Shown here: positions 33,217-44,775 of the stretch, one piece after another
How positions within the stretch are numbered: the first letter of the stretch is position 1
Layout of the letters: every line of letters starts with the position of its first letter
Source of the DNA: Anaeramoeba flamelloides
Lineage: Eukaryota; Metamonada; Anaeramoebidae
Reading direction: 5' to 3'
Length of the DNA stretch: 64,000 nucleotides
Assembly (NCBI GenBank): GCA_027625915.1
Contig: JANTQA010000008.1
Location: 4,233,001 to 4,297,000, forward strand
The notes under the pieces: model-generated
Told to the model about the DNA's origin: nothing
Databases searched by the model: none
What the model saw: the letters and a program-made list of their open reading frames with translations, nothing else
Position numbers and translations under genes: made by a program

Positions 33217-36200
33217 TTATCTGCTTTCTCTTGTTGCACTTTTAAGGCTTTTTGTTTTTTTTGTTCTTGTTGTTTTTTTAATTTGTCTTCTTTTTCTTTT
33301 TGTTTTTTTTCTTGTTCTAATCTCTTTTTTTCTGCTAATTGTTTCTTTTTGTCTTGTTGTTCTTTTAGTTTCTTTTCTTTTTCTAATCTTTTTTTTTCTG
33401 CTAATTGTTTTTTTTTCTTCTTGTTGTTTTTTCTTTTCTTGTTCTTTTTTTTTCTTTTCTTTTTCTTCTTTTTGCTTTTGTTTTTTATCTTTTTTAGAAT
33501 CAGATTTTTCAGAATCAGAACTAGAAGAACTTGAACTATCTGAAGAAGAACTTGAGGATTTGCCAGATTTTTTACTTTTATCTTTTTGTTGTTTTTCGTC
33601 TTTTTTTTGTTTATCGTCTTTTTCTTCTTTTTTGTTTTTTTTTCTTCCAAATTTGATTCCAATTTTTATTCCTTTTTTATTTTTGTGATCTTTTTTTTTA
33701 TCTTTATCTTTATCCGAATCAGATGAACTGGAAGAACTTGAAGATTTTCCAGATTTTCCACTTTTATCTTGTTTATCTGCTTTCTTTTGTTGAACTTTTA
33801 AGGCTTTTTGTTTTTTTTGTTCTTGTTGTTTTTTTAATTTTTCTTCTTTTTCTTTTTGTTTTTTTTCTTGTTCTAATCTTTTCTTTTCAGCTAATTGTTT
33901 CTTTTTGTCTTCTTGTTCTTTTTGTTTTTTTTCTTTTTCTAATCTCTTTTTTTCAGCTAATTGTTTTTTTTTGTCTTCTTGTTGTCGTTTTTTATCTTCT
34001 TGTTGTTTTTTTTTTTCTTCTTCCTTTTGCTTTTTGGTAAGTTCTTTTTGTTTTTTTTTAGAATCCGATTTTTCAGAATCTGAGTTAGAAGAACTTGAGC
34101 TATCACTTGATGAACTTGATGATTTGCCAGATTTTCCACTTTTTGGCTTTTGGTCAACTTTTTCAATTTTATCGACCTTTACGCCAAAGTCTTTTTCTTT
34201 CTTTTCATCCTTTTTTGATTGGTTATTTTGATCTGGTTTTTTCTTATTAGATTTCTCTGAATCAGAGTTACTTGAAGAACTTGAGGATTTTCCTGATTTT
34301 CTGCTTTTATCATTTTTATTTTGGTTATCTTTATCATCTTTTTTGTTTTTATTTCCTCCAAATTTGATTCCAAATTTAATTCCTCCTTTTTTTTTCTGAT
34401 CATTTTCATTCTTCTTTTTATTTTTATCTGATTTTTCAGAGTCTGAACTCGAAGAACTTGAACTAGATGATTTTCCTGATTTTGAACTTCGATCTAGTTT
34501 TTCTTGTTTCTTTTGTTGAGCTTTTAATTGTCTTTCTTGTTTTTTCTTTTGTTGTTCAAGTAATTTTTGTTTTTTCTTCTCTTCTTGTTGTCTTTTTTTG
34601 TCTTCTTTTTCTTGTTGTTTCTTTTTTTGTGCCAATCTTTTTTTTTCCGCTAATTGTCGTTTTTTCTCTTGTTGTAATCTTTTTTTTCTTCTTTGTTGTC
34701 TTTTTTTTTCTTCTTCTTTTTGTTGTTTGGTAAGTTTTTTTGAGTCTTGGTCTTTATTTTCCTTTTTCTTATTGGATTTTTCAGAATCTGAGTTTGATGA
34801 ACTAGAATTATTTGAGTCACTTGATGATTTTCCTGATTTTTCTGATTTCCCTGATTTCCCTGATTTTCTGTTAAAAATACCGAATTTAATTCCTCCTTTT
34901 TTTTTTTTTTCTTCTCCTTCTTTTTCCTTTTTCTTATTCTTGGTGTTTTCAGAATCTGAACCAGAAGAAGAAGAAGAACTTGATGAACTTGATGATTTTC
35001 CTGATTTATCTTGTTTTGCTTTTTGCACTTGTTGTACTTTTTCTTTGTTTTCTTCTTTTCCTTTTTTTACGACTTTTTCTTTTTTCTCTTTCTTTTCATC
35101 TTTGTTGTCTTTCTTTGCATCATTTTTTAATTTTTCTTTCTTGATTGCTATTGGTTTTTTTTCTTGATCCTTCTGCTCCGATTTCTTGGAATCCGATTTC
35201 TCAGAATCAGAGTTGCTTGAAGAACTGGAGCTATCACTTGATGTGGTTGATGAGCTTCCACCTTTATATTTTTTATTATGATTCTCCTTCTTTTTTTCTT
35301 CCGTTTGTTTTTTTCTTTCATGAGACTTTTTTTTTAATACCTGTGCTTCTTTATCTTCACGTTGTCGGATTGGAGCAAAATCTTTGGCCCACTTATCCAT
35401 AAGCTTTTCATTTATTTTAAAACTTAAAGCAGTTGTAATTAATTTATCAATATTTGCATTGATTTTATGCAGATCTTGGACTTCTGTTAATATGCTGTCA
35501 AATCCTTTATTCTTAAGTACTTGTTGTTTTGTTTTAAGAACAGCGAGTCCAAATTGGAAAATAATTGAGATTCCTTCATTGAAAAAAATGTCCCAAATTC
35601 TTAATACGACTCTAAAGCAACAAATATTTGAAAATAGTGTTAAGAACCACTTTTTTGCATACATTTCGGGTAAAATTTTTAATTCGTCAAAGTGTTTTGA
35701 TAAAGCGGGAAGATGCTTTGCAAAAAGTTGCTTCCATTGATAAAGGTAAACTCTTAAAAGAGGAAAGCCTTCTCTATAAATTTCTTTTAAATATTTATCT
35801 GTCATAATTGCATCAAAGGCCCAAAAGGCTTGTTCTTCAGTCATATAAAATAATAAAACGCCTGCAATAAATGCCATTCCTTGGCAATACCCAACTTGGC
35901 TGGGGTCATATGTTATCCATGCTAAAAGCACTCGAAGTAATTTATCTTGACTATTATAAAGATAATAATTGAAATTTGTTTTATAAATAATTATAATGAG
36001 ATTACAAAAAATGAATTTGCAAGAAAAAAAATTTTTTTTTAGAATTATTAGTAACTTTGAAAGTATATTATCAATAAAGAGTGTGTTTGTTTGTTTTTTT
36101 TTTGTTTATATTTTTGATCAAATAATATCATGTAGTGATATATTATTTATCTATTTACAAAACCAGTACTAAAAATCAAAAATATTAAAGTTTTAACGTG

Positions 36201-38161
36201 ATTATTAATAAAAATTTTAAAGCATTAATAAAGCAATTTAAATGGTATTTATAATTTAGTTCTATTTTAATAATATTACTATTTGATAAAAACTTTTTAA
36301 AATTGAGGTATTATGTTTTGTAAAACGTTGTAAGTTAATTTTTGATATTGATAATTAATTTATTCCATATTTCGATCTTGAAGGAGAATTTTTAAAAACA
36401 AAACGTGTTATCAATAATAAGAATCGAAAATAAGCAACTTTATTGTATTTAAAAATAATAGCATTCTTTAGTATTAATAAAAAACAAAAAGATCAAAAAC
36501 TTTATTGGTAATAGCTAATCATAAAAAAAAAAAAAAATTAAATATTCGAGTGTTAGTAAAGTGTTATAGAGTGATACAAAATGCCATCCGTTGGCATTGA
36601 GTGCCACAGAATATCTTTTGGTATTGTAAAATATCAAAAAGTGACATAGAGTATTGTAGATTAACATAGAATACCATTGGGTTAGTAAAGTTTTGGTTTT
36701 TGTTTTGAATTTCATTTGATTTTCTCATTAAAGATGAAATTCTCTGTTAGCTTTCTTTGAGTGTCTAGCCTTTCCAAAATTGAAAACAATTGAGTAAAAT
36801 GCAAAACTTTACTCAATTGGTTTGTTTTCTGAAAAAGTGAAGAGCGATTATTTTTATTTCACAAAGGCTAAAAAAAAAAAACAATGAAGTTTTTCCAGAA
36901 TTTAAACAAAAAGAGTAAAGTCTTGAATTTTTTCTATTCTTTTCAATTTTGGAAAAAATAGGGACTCTGTGGCACTTGAAGACACTTTTGAAAACTCGTT
37001 AACACTTTTCTCTGTTTGAAAAATAAATAGAAATTTTTTTATTATTTTCAAAAAAGAGAAAATAAGATGACAGTTTTTTTTCATTCTTATTTTTTGAAGA
37101 GAAAGCAATTAGTTTTTTTGATCAAAAAAAGATGAAAAAAAAAAAACGAAATTTCAAGAAGACAAAAGAAAAATACCTTCGAGACAAAAAAAATAGAAAA
37201 AAAAAAAATAATATTTTAAAAACAAAAACTGTTTGGAAAATATTTCAGGTTTCCGCCAAAATTTCTTTTGGTTCAATTTGTCTTTTAAAAAAATTAAAAT
37301 CTCCATCAAAATAAAAATGAAATGAGAAAAAAATAAAAAAAATTTATAAACTTACTCTGCGCCTTCGCGGTAGTTTAAATGATTTGGGAATGTTCGATCA
37401 ATATCTTTTCTAATAATGATTTCTTGATCTTTTTCTGATTTTTTTAATAATTTGTCAATAATGCCTGGATCTTTTTCAACCATTTCCTCCATACCTAAAA
37501 TTTTTTGCCAGATGATCCCTCGTACTGAATCGGGTATACCTTTTCTAATACGAGAATTCAAAGTCTTTTTGTTTCTTTTAACTGTTCTCTCCCAATTTGC
37601 TATCATTTTTTGCCATTTAACCAATCGTTCCATTTCCTTTTTTTTGATTTTCTTTTCTTCTTCTTCGGGTATTTTGATTGGATCGTCGTGGATTGGGAAG
37701 CCATATCTGTCAAATTCAAATTCCTTTTTTTCACTTTTTTTTAAATCTTCTTCGGTTGGTGTGTTCGAGAGTTTGTTCTTTTTATTGTCTGAAGCCCCAC
37801 CCTTTTTTTTCTTCTTATCATCTTTCTTGACCTTTCCTTTTTTTTCGTCTGTTCCTTTCTTCTTTGTGTTTTCAGAATCTGAGTCTGAAGAACTAGAGCC
37901 ACTAGAGTCGCTTGAAGAGCTTGAGGAGCTTGAGGATTTGCCACTTTTTTCTTTTTTTTCGGGCTTTGTTTCTTTTTTCTTTGTGGTTTCCTTGGAAGAT
38001 CCTTGCTTTTGGTGACTTTCATCTTTTGTTTGGTTTGGTTCTACTTTTTCTACTAGCTGGTTTTTATCTTTTTCATTTTGATTCAAGCCCGAACTCGAGC
38101 TTGAATCTGAATTTGTGCTCGAGCTCGAACTCGAGCTTGAGTCACTATCTGAATTATTCAT
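33217..38161 (-). CDS. TBC-domain RabGAP with low-complexity ends (exons 37356-38161 and 35950 to about 33410)
   Basis: TBC domains switch off Rab GTPases on membranes. The ATG at 38161 starts an acidic Ser tract (MNNSDSDSSSSSSSS) and a Ser/Lys region. Residues 185-460 form the TBC domain: RKGIPDSVRGIIWQ, the arginine finger motif IRKDIDR (Arg256), the glutamine finger GYCQG (Gln292), AFWAFDAIMT, KWFLTLFSN and VLRIWDIFFNEG. Both catalytic residues are present, so GAP activity is expected. The EFDRYGFP lead-in resembles TBC1D10/EVI5-type proteins. A 1405-base intron (donor GTAAGT at 37355, acceptor ATAG ending 35951) joins in phase. After the TBC domain the Lys/Glu/Ser repeat tail begins (three boxes by 33650). 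The frame runs to 33217, but from about 33410 it is a slipped reading; the coil continues in another frame to about 32640 and onward. Confidence 0.85.
35951..37355 (-). other. 1.4-kb intron of the TBC gene
   Basis: GT-AG intron with a short direct-repeat patch at 36560-36690 (words such as ATGCCATCCGTTGGCATTGA and AGTGCCACAGAAT repeated imperfectly) and a foldback motif at 36770-36830 shared with 3225, 40550 and 41355. No nested gene seen. Confidence 0.6.
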
Positions 38162-38354
38162 TTTTATAAAAAAAAAATATATATAAATTTTTTTGTATAA
38201 AAATAAAGTAAAAAAAAATGATATTTTTCTAATTTTTTTCTTTTTTTAATTTGTCAAAATAAAAGTACGCACGAATGTGTTTTTTTTTTCAAATTTACTC
38301 ATTTTTTTCAGCTCGAAAAAAAATTTTTTTTTTTGATTTATTTTGTCACGAAAC

Positions 38355-38775
38355 CTAAATATTTTTTCTTTTCGATTTTCCTCTTTGAAATTCTTGATCA
38401 TTAAAAAACTCTGGTGGTTTGTCGTCTTTTTGATCTTCAAATACACTTGATGAAAAAAAGTTTCTTCTTGGAACAACATTTAAAAATAAATTAGTTTTGT
38501 TCAAGTATCAAATTAAATCTATTTTGAATTGCATATTTTGAGACACCCTTCTGAGTGGAAGTCCCAAAATATTTTTAAAAAGGTTGTTTTGAACAATTGA
38601 TCTTGAGATAAGATCTAAATAAGCGCAGAATAATTTTTTAAAACAGTGCAGAAAAAAAAAATTAATTCCATTCCTGACTTTGATTTCTCCAAAAATACTT
38701 ATAGTTATCAACCAAATAGACTCCTTAATGGTTTTAAATTGTTGGAAATATGAAAAAATGTGAACAATTTTTTAT
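38355..38775 (-). other. Coding-like stretch upstream of the TBC gene, unidentified
   Basis: One minus-strand frame is open for about 140 codons apart from a single TGA at 38508-38510. It includes segments such as CAYLDLISRSIVQNNLFKN and SSSVFEDQKDDKPPEFFN and ends at TAG. A second frame is also open for about 77 codons, so openness alone is weak evidence on this purine-rich strand. It could be the 3' exon of a gene or chance. No family recognised. Confidence 0.25.
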
Positions 38776-40920
38776 TTATTCATCACGTTAGAACTAAACG
38801 TAGTTCAAAGTTATAAAAGTTAGAAGGGAATTGTTTTGTTACGAACACGCGAGCCCTTTCTGCCAATACAACATATTAATTATTTGACAGGATTGTAGTT
38901 TGAATCGTTAGATTTTTTCTTGATCTACCTCACAATTTTGAAATTTCCTTTTTTTTTTTTTATTTTGTCTTTTCTCTTATTCCCTTCAAAGATTGTTTCT
39001 CTTGAAAAAGACTCGAAAGGAATTTTTTTTTTAAACTCCCTCACCGTTTTTTGATTTCTTGTTGAAAAACTGAATGATTGAACCGAGAAAAAAACCAAAA
39101 TTTTTTTGATTAATTGTCAAATTTTTCTTGTATGATTTGTGAATTCTCTTTTGCATAAAGATTGTTTCAGGTAATTGTGAGAAGTGATTCTTCCTTGTGT
39201 CTGTTAGGGGTTGTAACTTTACTGAAAGAGTTACTCGCAAAGGGGAGAATATCTAAATACCTTTACTGAATGAGTCTTACAAATTTTCAAAAAGAAATAA
39301 ATTCAAGAATGGAAAGGAAATCAAGTGTACCGATCAAAATTGTGGTTTTCTCTTTTTCTCAAGATCTTTCATAAAAAAAAACAAAATTATTTTAATGAGA
39401 GGAAAAATAATTTCAAAAGTTATTTCCCTTTCTATTTCAAACCTTAAACACAATACCTAAATCTCCCATCACTTTTATTGATTGTCAAAAAAGAGAAAGT
39501 TTGGTAAATTTGCTTTTTTCTGGCAAACTATTTGGTGGTTTTTATGTACCAAACAAAAAGCTTTTTTCCCATAAGTAAATTCAGAGTTTTCAAATTGAGA
39601 GATGGTCAAATAATGAGAAGAGATCAAAAACAAGTAATTTCAAAGCAGCTTGGAAATTAGATAAAATCCCTTCAAATAGTAATTTTCATCCCCACAAGTT
39701 TGCATTTTCATCTGTCTTTTTTATAAACTGAAATCTCTAAAGTTGAACTTGGGGTGTGTTATTTAATAAAAATTAGAATTCCACAAACAGCCATGAAAAT
39801 TATTCATATTTATATGCAATTTCCGGTTGTTGAAGGGTTTTTTTTTTTTGTTTTGTTTTACTCTTAGTCCTCAAAAATTTTTTTTCGAATCATTTACAAA
39901 TTTCTTTTACTTATTCATTACCTGACGTTGGATAGAATTTAAACCATCGAAGTAAACCGCGGGGCAACCGAATTTGTCATTGAGATATTTTTTTAATGTA
40001 TGTTTTTTTTAAAACTACTTTTATACAATAAAATTGAAAATTGTTAGCTAGACAAAACTATAAATTTAATTAATGTTTTGTTATGAGAGTAATAAAGCAT
40101 ATGTGCAATTCTGCCAACCACCCCAGAACTTCCAAATCTTAACAATATTATTTCTATTGTTGTTAGAAGTCCGAAGATCTTTAAAAAGTATCTTACCGAG
40201 AAAAAAAGGGTACTTTTTGTGTAAAACTGTTAAACGGATGTGACAATGAATTTTTGTCAAATTAAACTTTACTGGAATTTTTATTATAATTGGGAAAATA
40301 TTTTTCATTTCTTTTCCAAAATTTTCTTTCATAAAGAGAGTTCTTAAAAGAAGTAGATTGTAATTTAAAAACTATATTTGAAAAAACGGGAATTGATAGT
40401 GAAGTGAAAATTTTTCCTATTTAAAATTCAAATACAAGTAAGATATTTTTTAAAGAGATAATAATGAATAGTTTTCAGAAAGCTGCTCTATTCTAGTAAA
40501 ATTGAAAAATAGAAAAAACCTGGCCGTTGATATATACAAGAATCAACATTTTCTAGAATTCAACAGAATCGAATAAAATTCATGATTTTTCCTCAATCCT
40601 TTCAAATTCTGGAAAACCGAATGAAAATTGTCAGTAGAGTTTTGTTGAAGGCCTATGTTTTCTTGAGGTTTTCGATTTTATTTGTGAAGTGTGCCGAGGT
40701 TTTTTTTATTTTAGGAAATGAACAGATAATTGCAGAAATTTTTTTTACATTTCTTAAATTAAAAAAAAACATAACGGCAATTTTCTTGGGGGGTTTCAAT
40801 TTTATATGTGAAGTGTTCTAGGTTTTTTTTTGAGGTTTTTTATTTTATTTCTAAAATTAAAAAAAAACTTAACCAAAATCTATTGATTTCTAAAATAAAT
40901 AGACAACAGAAAAAAACTTA
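38776..40920. other. Intergenic, unresolved; foldback repeats near the end
   Basis: Two minus-strand frames between 40080 and 40375 are open for 80-97 codons at once, with a possible donor in the middle; no family recognised and no gene is called. From 40540 the sequence is foldback repeats of the GGTTTTTTTGAG and TTTCTAGAATTC type. Confidence 0.3.
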
Positions 40921-41117
40921 GAGTCAGTTCCACTTTTAAGGCACAAATTTTCAACAAAATTTAATGCCCAAAAAAAATCTCAAATTAAGGTACAAAATTC
41001 AGATTCTAGTAAAATAAATTGTCTAGAAAAAAATTCCAAGTTCTGGGCCTTAATTTGGGATTTTTATTGTGGCTTAAATTTCGTTGGAAGTTTGTGCCTT
41101 AAAAGTGGAACTGACTA
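40921..41117. mobile_element. TA-flanked palindromic MITE (197 bp), copy 2
   Basis: Ends GAGTCAGTTCCACTTTTAAG and its complement, TA at 40919-20 and 41118-19. Internal words AAATTTAATGCC, CTCAAATTAAGG and TGCCTTAATTTGG pair across the centre. Confidence 0.85.
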
Positions 41118-41354
41118 TAACGAAATACCGGGTTTGAATTTTGAGCTTGATTATATAAATAAACAGAAAACTCAAGAAAATCGAATCTATGTTTTTTTTT
41201 AATCTACAAGAAAAGAAAAATCAAAGATTTTACTCAATTCTTTTACATTCTGGAAAACCCATCTGTTTTTTTTTTTTTTTACTTTTTGAATAAAAAGAAA
41301 ATGTTTGTAATTATCTGTTTATTTCCACAATAAAAAAATCCTAATGAACGTGTA

Positions 41355-41431
41355 TTAGGTTTTCCAGAATTCAAAATAATTGCGTAAAATCTTCGATTTT
41401 ACTCATTTCTTTTAAATTCTGGAAAACCTAA
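41355..41431. repeat. 77-base hairpin with about 35-bp stem
   Basis: TTAGGTTTTCCAGAATTCAA through TAAAATC folds onto ATTTTACTC through TTCTGGAAAACCTAA with a 4-base loop and a few mismatches. Similar arms occur near 3225, 36775, 40550 and 58615. Confidence 0.7.
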
Positions 41432-42516
41432 CTGTCAATTCAAAAAAAAATATTTTTTCCAAATAAAATTAAAAAATAATCCTATCATAATCATGATAAT
41501 TGATTCATCATTTCGAAAATATTTTTCATATTTAAAATTCTTTTGAATTATATAAAAAATAACCCATAAAGGTTGGATTTTACAAATACATTCTTTGGAC
41601 ACACTACACAATCTATACTTGGATTTTGAATAAAAGATTGAAAGAACTATAAATAAGAAAAATGAAAATTTTTGTAATATAAGGGACCAACACAAGATAA
41701 AGTTCATCCTTAATTCATTGTTTTTTTTTATAAAGACAAAAATTAAAAATATATAAAAAAAATATACATTAAACCAGTCATATTTTTTTCGTACGAACAT
41801 TGAAAAAATAATTATTTTACACTTAAATTTAAAAAAAAATCTTATTTAGGGGAGTAAGCACATATAACCAATTTTAGACACCCATATTTATTCTAAGAAA
41901 CTGAATAATTAAAAGTGTTTGTGCAAATAAACCCAGAAATAGATCCAATGCAAAGAAGAACGAAAAATGCCCTGATACATTTTATTTTATAGACCAATTT
42001 AATTATCGAAATCAAAATAATTAAAAAATATAACAAGAAAAAAATTGTTTTTACTGATCATATCTGTCAAATTTGATATAATTAACTGTTTCTTTATATG
42101 TTTTTATATTTAATTCTCATACGAAATAACTTTTCTTACCTAAAAATTGTGAGAAACAAATCACATCACATTTCTAAAGAATTATAAAAAAAAAACAGTT
42201 CTAGAATACTTTGAGGAATTTAATGTAATTCTACAGTTTTTCATAGGGGGTAGTCTACTTTTTTAAATATTTCTTTTTAGAAATATAGATATCTTCGATG
42301 ACTTTATTAGATTTTTAAAATTATTTATACTCGATTAATTTGAAAATACTAATAATAATTTATAATCTAAATTTATTTTTTTTATGAGGCTGTCTTTTTT
42401 TTTTATTAAGTTTAGCTCATTGCTTTTATTTCGTTTTTTAATATTATTGAACTTCAATACTTTTCTACAAATCTGTTGAAATATAATTCATTATTTTTAG
42501 TTTTTTTTTGGTAATA
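41432..42516. other. Intergenic; one hydrophobic open frame of doubtful meaning
   Basis: Minus-strand 41435-41800 is open for 121 codons, rich in Phe/Ile/Leu with a Cys-containing middle (RLCSVSKECICKIQPLW). It could be a membrane-protein fragment or a by-product of T-rich sequence; not called as a gene. Confidence 0.25.
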
Positions 42517-43533
42517 AACTCAATTCCAAAAATTGGGGCACACCTTCAAAATCAATTTAATTCCAAGAAAAGTGATATTTGACTCTTAAATAGAAACATG
42601 TGATATTAACAATCAATGTAAATAATTTTAAAGTTAATTATTTATCATTTTTTATCATTATTTTTTGATTTTTGATTTCCAATAATTTTTTTGATTTTTT
42701 TTGTATTCTTTTTTTTTCAAAACTATTCGAAAATCTCAAAATCACTTTAAAATGGAATTTAAAAGTTTTCATTCTGATCACAAAAAAAATTTTTTTTTTC
42801 TCTCAAAAAGAAAAAAGATTCTTTTTTTATCGAGAAAAAATTTTTTTGAAAAAAAATCATGATTTGGTGTGCTAGGACACATGGCCTACAAACAGAACTT
42901 ATTATTATTAATGAAAGTGTTATTACTGAATGTATTATTAATGATATTATCAAAAAAATCAAAGGAAATTCAACTCGCTAATTCAGAATATGGTGAGTTG
43001 AAATGGATTTTCCAAAAGGATGGAGCTTGCCCACATACCTCAAAAAAAAAACCCAAACTTACTTAAATCGGGGATGTAATGTTCTGGACCCTTGACCCCC
43101 AATTCCACAAGATTTAAATCCAATTGGGAATTTATGGATACTAAACTGAAAAATTGTAACCAAAAAACGAAGAAGAATTTTTTCAATTTTCACGAATGTA
43201 AGAAATACTTTGAGTTGGGAAACCTAAGATAATTAGTAAACTCTATATTTAAAAGGATGGATTTAGTTATCAAAAGACAAGCTGAATCTATTAATAGTTT
43301 TTATTAATTTTTCTTTCAATAAAAATGGATTTTTTGGTAACCATGTTCCAAAAATAGGTGCACACTTTTTTTTATTTTTCGAATTGAATTTTAAATTTAC
43401 TATAAAATATATAAATAGTATTAATTAAATATTTTCGGATCTTTTATTATTTTAATGTTGAAATATCATGTATTTTGGAGTATATTTTTATTAATGTAAT
43501 TTTTTTTTGTGTTCCATTTTTTGGAATTGAGTT
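42517..43533 (+). mobile_element. Decayed Tc1/mariner-like element, copy B
   Basis: AACTCAATTCCAAAAA inverted ends with TA at 42515-16 and 43534-35. Transposase remnants: ELIIINESV-like block near 42900, then in another frame KDGACPHTSKK (second Asp) near 43020, then NPIGNLW near 43120. It lacks the helix-turn-helix and first Asp. Very close to the copy at 54639 across its whole length. Confidence 0.85.
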
Positions 43534-43535
43534 TA

Positions 43536-44097
43536 GTATTTCAAAAAAAAGAATTTTGAAAACATCCTTTGAATAAAGTATTTTTTAAAATAATAATAAA
43601 TATTAATATGGCCAAGAAATCAAAAGTAATTTCTTATTTTCCTACTTTTAGATAATGGAGATAAAATAGAAGTATCTTTGAAAATGCATATGTGTGGAAT
43701 TTTTTTTTTCATCTTTGATTTCAACAATTTTATTCGGAAAATCCATCTTTCTTTATTGGTACCCAAAAAGAAAATATTTTTTTTTTTAAATATACATCTT
43801 CAAAACCCTTATTTTATTCAGTTACTCTTTTATTAATTTCAAATATTCAACTAGTAATATATTTATAGAGATGCTGATAATTTAATTATACCAAAGACTA
43901 AATAAAAATAAATAAATAAATTATAAAAGTAAAGATACAACTCCAATTGAATATGATTCTTTTTACTAATAATTTAATGGATTATATTTTTATTTTCCAA
44001 ATTTCAATATATTTTGAAACACAAAAACCCTTTTCAGCAATTTTATCATATTTAAAACTTTCCAAAATAATAAATATATCTACCTCATTATTCCTTA
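43536..44097. other. Intergenic, no gene called
   Basis: AT-rich; an open stretch after an acceptor-like TTTAG near 43653 is mostly Phe/Ile/Lys and is not supported. Confidence 0.35.
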
Positions 44098-44294
44098 CAG
44101 CCAGTTGCACTTTTAAGGCACAAACTTCGAACGAAATTTAAGGCACAGTAAAAATCCCAAATTAAGGAACAAAATTCAGATTCTAGTAAAATAAATTGTA
44201 AAATAAAAAAATTCGAAATTCTGTGCCTTAATTTGAGATTTTTTTAAGCCTTAAATTTCGTTGAAAGTTTGTGCATTAAAAGTGGAACCGACTG
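44098..44294. mobile_element. TA-flanked palindromic MITE (197 bp), copy 3
   Basis: Ends CAGCCAGTTGCACTTTTAAG and complement of CAGTCGGTTCCACTTTTAAT, TA at 44096-97 and 44295-96. Same internal palindrome as copies 2 and 4. Confidence 0.85.
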
Positions 44295-44775
44295 TAATTT
44301 TTTTCTACTTAAATTGGAAAATATTGATAAAAAATGATATTAAAGATTGTATTCAAGAATAAATATTAACATAATTGAAGTTTTTAACCAGTCCAAAATT
44401 AATAAATAAACAATTTAATTTCGAAAAAAATTTTTTTTAAAGTAAAGTAAAACTACTAGATCTAACTTTTGAACAAAAAGTTACACATATATTTGGCATC
44501 TTTTACTCAAAAGTAACTTTCTATGTTAAATGAAGTGGAAATTTTACTTTTAATTATTTAACTAGTTGATCTTTAACAAAAACAAATATGAGCACACACA
44601 CACACGTATATATATATTCTTTGTGTCTATCAGACTTTCTGTTTTTGGACAGATGGAAATTAGATAAATATACACAATAAAGTTTTAGTGATATTCCAAG
44701 AATATGTAAAATTATGAAAAACTTTATTAATTTGTTTTTTGATTTTGAGGAAAATAATAAAAAGAACCAAAACAT

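Larger units (their letters stand above)
24440..35300 (-). repeat. About 11-kb array of protein-coding repeats with 13 GIKFGIKFGG boxes
   Basis: One higher-order pattern recurs: acidic Ser block (KSGKSSSSSSDSD), Lys linker, box (GIKFGIKFGGKKNKK and variants), Lys/Gln/Asp linker, second Ser block ending SDSEKSDSKK, then 60-150 residues of EKKRLEKEKKQKEQEDKKKQ-type coil. On the plus strand the box reads as CCTCCAAATTTGATACCAAA or near variants, at about 25140, 25260, 25830, 26095, 26680, 27490, 27620, 30195, 30820, 33100, 33660, 34370 and 34882. Boxes are far better conserved than the linkers. Frame is coherent over most of the array but changes at T-runs, and is lost at about 28.9-29.1, 29.4-29.55 and 31.5-32.6 kb. 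Confidence 0.8.

Noticed and set aside
24391-33688. Many long plus-strand open frames rich in Phe/Leu/Ser across the repeat region
   Set aside because: They are complements of the minus-strand Lys/Glu/Ser repeats; T-rich complements of A-rich coding rarely contain stops.
24437-35300. Regular repeats that might suggest a CRISPR array
   Set aside because: The repeats translate into a periodic protein, have no unique spacers of fixed length, and lie in a eukaryotic gene.
38246-38775. In-frame TGA in an otherwise open 140-codon stretch, considered as a sense TGA codon
   Set aside because: Recognised genes in the window use TGG for Trp and show no internal TGA, so a changed code is not supported.
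40081-40375. Minus-strand segment with alternating hydrophobic residues, briefly considered as a lipid-transfer (SMP-like) exon
   Set aside because: A second frame over the same bases is equally open and looks just as protein-like, so there is no basis for choosing either.
41435-41800. 121-codon hydrophobic minus-strand frame, considered as a membrane protein
   Set aside because: Composition follows the T-rich strand; no motif, splice site or start context supports it.
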